Assembly (NCBI GenBank): GCA_019752245.1
Contig: JAIEMH010000111.1
Location: 1-7,988, forward strand
Reading direction: 5' to 3'
Length of the DNA: 7,988 nucleotides
From: Flavobacteriaceae bacterium
Lineage (GTDB): Bacteria > Bacteroidota > Bacteroidia > Flavobacteriales > Flavobacteriaceae
The notes below the pieces were generated by a model. It was not told the DNA's origin, ran no database searches, and saw only the letters and a list, made by a program, of their open reading frames with translations. Both the position numbers and the translations under genes were made by a program. Each line of letters starts with the position of its first letter. Within the stretch, counting starts at the first letter, position 1. Positions 5,839-7,988 of this stretch are shown here, one piece after another.

Positions 5839-6444
5839 CTATTGCCTGTAAACAATTCCAAACATCAAACTCTGCGATCCATAATCCTTTTCGAGGTTTT
5901 TACTAAATAATCCGTAAGGCGACCATTGGTAATGGCATTGCAATCCTACATTTTTATAATTTACTTTTATACCTTGCGACAAAAAAAGAGTGGTCAACAC
6001 TTCGCCACTGTATTCATTGTCGCCAAATTCAATTTCGTCTGGCGCTTTGTAAACATTTAAAGCCAATCCGATTCCTGAGTTCCATTCAAAATTAAAATCA
6101 TCCGATTCTAAGGATAGAGGTACAACTTTAGCAAATCGAGCACCAATATTTATTGCAAAATGTTTTGATTTATAACTCAAAATAGAATCTTGATACTTGA
6201 AATTCACATTAGGCGCCTCTTTTGGAATGAAGAAATTAAAACCAAAATCAACAAAATCTTTTGTTGTAGCTCTACTTCTAAACCAAAACCCAAACGATGG
6301 AGCAACTTCAAATTTATCGGACATAGTGCTTAACGGTTGCACAAATCCAGCTTCAACGTAAACGCGTTCAAAATTAGGTTTACTTTTTTGCGCTTGGATG
6401 CTACAAAACACCAAACAAACTAATAATATAATACACTTTTTCAT
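5839..6444 (-). CDS. Secreted outer-membrane beta-barrel-like protein
   Basis: A 201-residue protein with a signal peptide of about 19 residues (MKKCIILLVCLVFCSIQAQ). Cys14 is preceded by Phe, which does not fit a lipobox, so signal peptidase I cleavage near AQ is more likely. The mature part alternates aromatic and polar residues in strand-like runs: YVEAGFVQPL (29-38), SFGFWFRSRA (50-59), FVDFGFNFFIP (64-74), FAINIGARF (96-104), WNSGIGLALNVY (121-132), VGLQCHYQWSPYG (166-178) and SLMFGIVYR (192-200). This suggests a small beta-barrel of about eight strands in the outer membrane. No named family is recognised. It is the last gene of a three-gene operon, starting 3 nt after the stop of the repeat protein, which implies coupled translation. 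Its function is unknown. Confidence 0.8.
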   Translation of the reverse strand: MKKCIILLVCLVFCSIQAQKSKPNFERVYVEAGFVQPLSTMSDKFEVAPSFGFWFRSRATTKDFVDFGFNFFIPKEAPNVNFKYQDSILSYKSKHFAINIGARFAKVVPLSLESDDFNFEWNSGIGLALNVYKAPDEIEFGDNEYSGEVLTTLFLSQGIKVNYKNVGLQCHYQWSPYGLFSKNLEKDYGSQSLMFGIVYRQ

Positions 6445-6447
6445 CTT

Positions 6448-7173
6448 TTACCAATTTATAAAAGGCATCGACCTTTTGTTGTTAACATTCCAAATTCCGA
6501 GTTGCAAACCATTTTTTCTTGACATATTAAAAACGCCAATTTGAATTCCTTTTAAAGAATGAGCAGAATTATAAATCCCCAATTGAATGCCTTTCAACTG
6601 CATCGATTCGTTTAACAATCCAATAATCAAACCATTACTGTTATTGAATCCGTTATAAATCCCGACAGAAAAACCGTTCATCACATTGGCTTGCGTTCCC
6701 AAAGGCGTAACCGAAATTCCATTCATTTTATTAAATCTATTAAGCAAGGAAATATTCAATCCGTTGATGCTTGAATTGGTAAAAAAACAGCCAGCACTTA
6801 CATTCAAACCGTTCATTTGAATTCTGGGATAATTTGCGTCAATTTTTACAATAGAATCCGATTCGATTCTAGATAAAAAAGTTCCTCTTTCAATCATTTC
6901 TGGAAGGTAAATAATGAATATTGGAATACCCAAACCAATAGGGTTTACATCAACATTAATTCCGTTGATGGTTTGCTTTTCAACATGTCGGTTTTGATAA
7001 TGTCCAACACCAAAAACCAATCCGTTGACTTTATCAACCTTTTTAGAAATTGGTGACAAACTAAAAATTTGCGAATGAGTTGCAATAGATTCAAATGTTG
7101 GAACCGGAATGGAATCTTGTGCCGAAATAAAATTGGTTACTAGAACCAAAAGCAATAAAAATTTTGTTTTCAT
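6448..7173 (-). CDS. Secreted NG-repeat surface protein (LA_2272-like repeats)
   Basis: A 241-residue protein with a signal peptide (MKTKFLLLLVLVTNFISAQ, about 19 residues). After a linker, an NG or KG pair recurs at residues 50, 70, 121, 137, 151, 166, 180, 194, 208 and 221; the last eight are spaced 13-16 residues apart. The best repeats read like LKGIQLGIYN-SAHS, LKGIQIGVFN-MSRK and NGLQLGIWN: [NK]-G-hydrophobic-x-hydrophobic-G-hydrophobic-aromatic-N. This resembles the repeat seen in LA_2272-type surface proteins and probably folds into regular beta turns, either a beta-solenoid or a barrel surface. The ending NKRSMPFINW is a tail I recall from related flavobacterial proteins. It starts 11 nt after the lipoprotein stop and ends 3 nt before the barrel protein, so the three are likely one operon and may form one envelope assembly. 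Its function is unknown. Confidence 0.82.
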   Translation of the reverse strand: MKTKFLLLLVLVTNFISAQDSIPVPTFESIATHSQIFSLSPISKKVDKVNGLVFGVGHYQNRHVEKQTINGINVDVNPIGLGIPIFIIYLPEMIERGTFLSRIESDSIVKIDANYPRIQMNGLNVSAGCFFTNSSINGLNISLLNRFNKMNGISVTPLGTQANVMNGFSVGIYNGFNNSNGLIIGLLNESMQLKGIQLGIYNSAHSLKGIQIGVFNMSRKNGLQLGIWNVNNKRSMPFINW

Positions 7174-7184
7174 AAGGAGCTGTT

Positions 7185-7688
7185 TTAAATTTTATTAAAC
7201 GTTGCATACGTCTTGTTCGAACTTCCTGCTGCCATCAAAAAAACGGAACCACTATGATTGTAATAAGTTTCAACCACCAAGGTTGAGTCTTTCATAATCC
7301 CTATTCTGATGCGCTCAATTGCTGTTTTACTGTAAATTAGCGGAAAGCTTTTTCTGTTTTTTTCTAAAAAAATCTCATAATAATTTTTCTTGAATTTTCC
7401 TTTAAAAGTGCTCGAACTAGTGCCACCAAGAAAGTTTGTGTACCTTATTTTAAGGTCGTTATTCTTGTCAAAAGAAATAGAAACAGAAGCAACATTAGAA
7501 TCACTTAATCGGAACAATCGAAGTAGTTGAACTGTACCTTTTGAACTATCGACTGGAGTATTTACAGGACGATAAGCTGCTTTAAACAAAGGATTTATTT
7601 TAGTTAAATCATCATTTTTAAAATTCTTAGAAGAACTACAAGAGAACAACACAAAACTTGTGGTCAGTAGTGAAATTAGTTTTTTCAT
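7185..7688 (-). CDS. Putative lipoprotein, 167 residues
   Basis: The N-terminus MKKLISLLTTSFVLFSCSSS is a clear lipoprotein signal: basic start, hydrophobic core and lipobox LFSC with the lipidated Cys at position 17, followed by a serine-rich linker. The mature part, about 150 residues, looks beta-rich, with runs such as GTVQLLRLFRL, ASVSISF, LKIRYTNFLGG, STFKGKFKKNYYEIFLEK and STLVVETYYNHSGSVFLMAAG. I do not recognise a family. It is the first gene of a three-gene operon with the NG-repeat protein and the barrel-like protein, with an 11-nt gap to the next start. A TAGTTTTG promoter box lies 25 nt upstream and overlaps the edge of an operator-like dyad, so the operon is probably under specific control. 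The coding and lipoprotein calls are firm; the role is unknown. Confidence 0.85.
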   Translation of the reverse strand: MKKLISLLTTSFVLFSCSSSKNFKNDDLTKINPLFKAAYRPVNTPVDSSKGTVQLLRLFRLSDSNVASVSISFDKNNDLKIRYTNFLGGTSSSTFKGKFKKNYYEIFLEKNRKSFPLIYSKTAIERIRIGIMKDSTLVVETYYNHSGSVFLMAAGSSNKTYATFNKI

Positions 7689-7713
7689 GAATAATAGTTT
7701 TAAAATTATAGGC

Positions 7714-7721
7714 CAAAACTA
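7714..7721 (-). promoter_or_regulatory. Putative -7 box of the envelope operon
   Basis: The minus strand reads TAGTTTTG, matching TAnnTTTG, 25 nt upstream of the lipoprotein ATG at 7688. A good -33 TTTG is not visible at standard spacing, which fits a promoter needing an activator or being weak. The first base of the box abuts the dyad at 7721-7737. Confidence 0.45.
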
Positions 7722-7737
7722 TTGTGATTATTACAAT
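7721..7737. promoter_or_regulatory. Operator-like dyad 1 (imperfect)
   Basis: ATTGTGAT-T-ATTACAAT is a dyad with 8-nt arms around a single central T (7729) and one mismatch between the arms. It shares the core TTGTGATTATnACAA with the perfect dyad 52 bp away. Its edge overlaps the -7 box of the leftward operon, so a bound regulator would sit over the -7 to -33 region of that promoter. Confidence 0.5.
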
Positions 7738-7768
7738 TAAATTAGCGATAAATAATAAATAAAATTTA

Positions 7769-7776
7769 TATATTTG
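7769..7776 (+). promoter_or_regulatory. Putative -7 box of the rightward gene
   Basis: TATATTTG matches TAnnTTTG and ends 15 nt before the ATG at 7792, giving a very short leader. It overlaps the left arm of the perfect dyad at 7772-7790. No clear -33 element is seen. Confidence 0.4.
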
Positions 7777-7790
7777 TGATTATCACAAAT
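7772..7790. promoter_or_regulatory. Operator-like dyad 2 (perfect 19-bp palindrome)
   Basis: ATTTGTGAT-T-ATCACAAAT is a perfect palindrome with 9-nt arms around T7781. It covers the end of the rightward -7 box, the likely transcription start and the region up to 2 nt before the ATG at 7792, a position typical of a repressor site. It resembles a dyad for a dimeric helix-turn-helix regulator; TGTGA and TCACA half-sites recall CRP/FNR-type sites, but the 3-bp gap between them is too short for the CRP consensus. Confidence 0.6.
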
Positions 7791-7791
7791 A

Positions 7792-7988
7792 ATGAACAAC
7801 CAAGAACTGTTTTTAAAAGAAATTAGAAAGCAAGTTGTAACTTCAGCTTCCTTAAATGATGAAATTGCTATTGTTTTAAATTGTTTTGATATTTCGCCTA
7901 AAACCTTTGAACGCTTTAAAATTGTGTACTCGTTTTTTAGTGCATATTGGTATTCAATATGTTCTTTGGCGACAGCAGGTGTGTATAC
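7792..7988 (+). CDS. Partial divergent gene, possible regulator (N-terminus only)
   Basis: An open frame from ATG 7792 runs 65 codons to the right edge without a stop. It reads MNNQELFLKEIRKQVV, then TSASLNDEIAIVLNCFDIS and PKTFERFKIVYSFFSAYWYS onward. The start, with a charged helix followed by SLNDEIAIVL, is reminiscent of small flavobacterial helix-turn-helix regulators (helix 1 followed by an ISxDxAxRR-type recognition helix), but the residues after IVLN do not match that pattern well, so this is only a suggestion. It has a TAnnTTTG box and a perfect dyad directly upstream, which supports a real, regulated and perhaps self-regulated gene. It is divergent from the envelope operon. The C-terminal part is not visible. 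Confidence 0.55.
   Translation, partial: MNNQELFLKEIRKQVVTSASLNDEIAIVLNCFDISPKTFERFKIVYSFFSAYWYSICSLATAGVY

Noticed and set aside
7174..7178. AAGGAG-like Shine-Dalgarno on the plus strand
   Set aside because: No plus-strand gene starts downstream of it; on the coding strand it reads CTCCTT just before the repeat protein's ATG, which is not a ribosome binding site.
7748..7772. AT-rich tract as a possible replication origin or attachment site
   Set aside because: No DnaA-box cluster, direct repeats, tRNA gene or integrase is nearby; it fits an ordinary AT-rich divergent promoter region.

Overview
The window looks like chromosomal DNA of a member of the Flavobacteriaceae (Bacteroidota), most likely Flavobacterium or a close relative. 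The DNA is AT-rich and SD-like ribosome binding sites are largely absent. Several genes are preceded by the Bacteroidota -7 box TAnnTTTG. Several encoded families are typical of this group: an exosortase XrtF pair, a HYC_CC_PP protein next to a TonB-dependent receptor, and a SusC-type short TonB receptor N-terminus ending its signal peptide in SQ. Assignments come from reading the translations; no database search was run.

Left third (1-1813, all minus strand). In transcription order: an exosortase family protein (XrtF type, TTG start), its exosortase F-associated membrane protein (overlapping by 14 nt), a small cysteine-rich secreted HYC_CC_PP protein, and the first 116 codons of a TonB-dependent outer membrane receptor that runs off the left edge. 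The last two probably form a metal-handling pair; a -7 promoter box directly before the HYC gene suggests they are expressed apart from the exosortase pair.

Centre (1885-5792, all plus strand). A GAF-domain protein of the free methionine-R-sulfoxide reductase type, then the housekeeping pair rpsO (ribosomal protein S15) and pnp (polynucleotide phosphorylase), then an unrecognised 217-residue cytoplasmic protein. rpsO has a well-spaced promoter and a strong intrinsic terminator. The pnp leader holds a separate GC-rich hairpin that could be an autoregulatory element, as in other bacteria that keep the rpsO-pnp order. pnp and the 217-residue gene each end in strong hairpins.

Right third (5839-7988). 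A tight three-gene minus-strand operon encodes envelope proteins: a lipoprotein, a secreted protein with about ten NG/KG-type repeats of about 14 residues (resembling the LA_2272-type surface repeat), and a small outer-membrane beta-barrel-like protein. It faces a divergent, partial plus-strand gene starting at 7792. The 103-bp divergent region contains two matching dyads, TTGTGATTATnACAA, centred 52 bp apart, each touching the -7 box of one of the two promoters. This is the most interesting regulatory signal in the window. No RNA genes, insertion sequences, CRISPR arrays or phage genes were seen.
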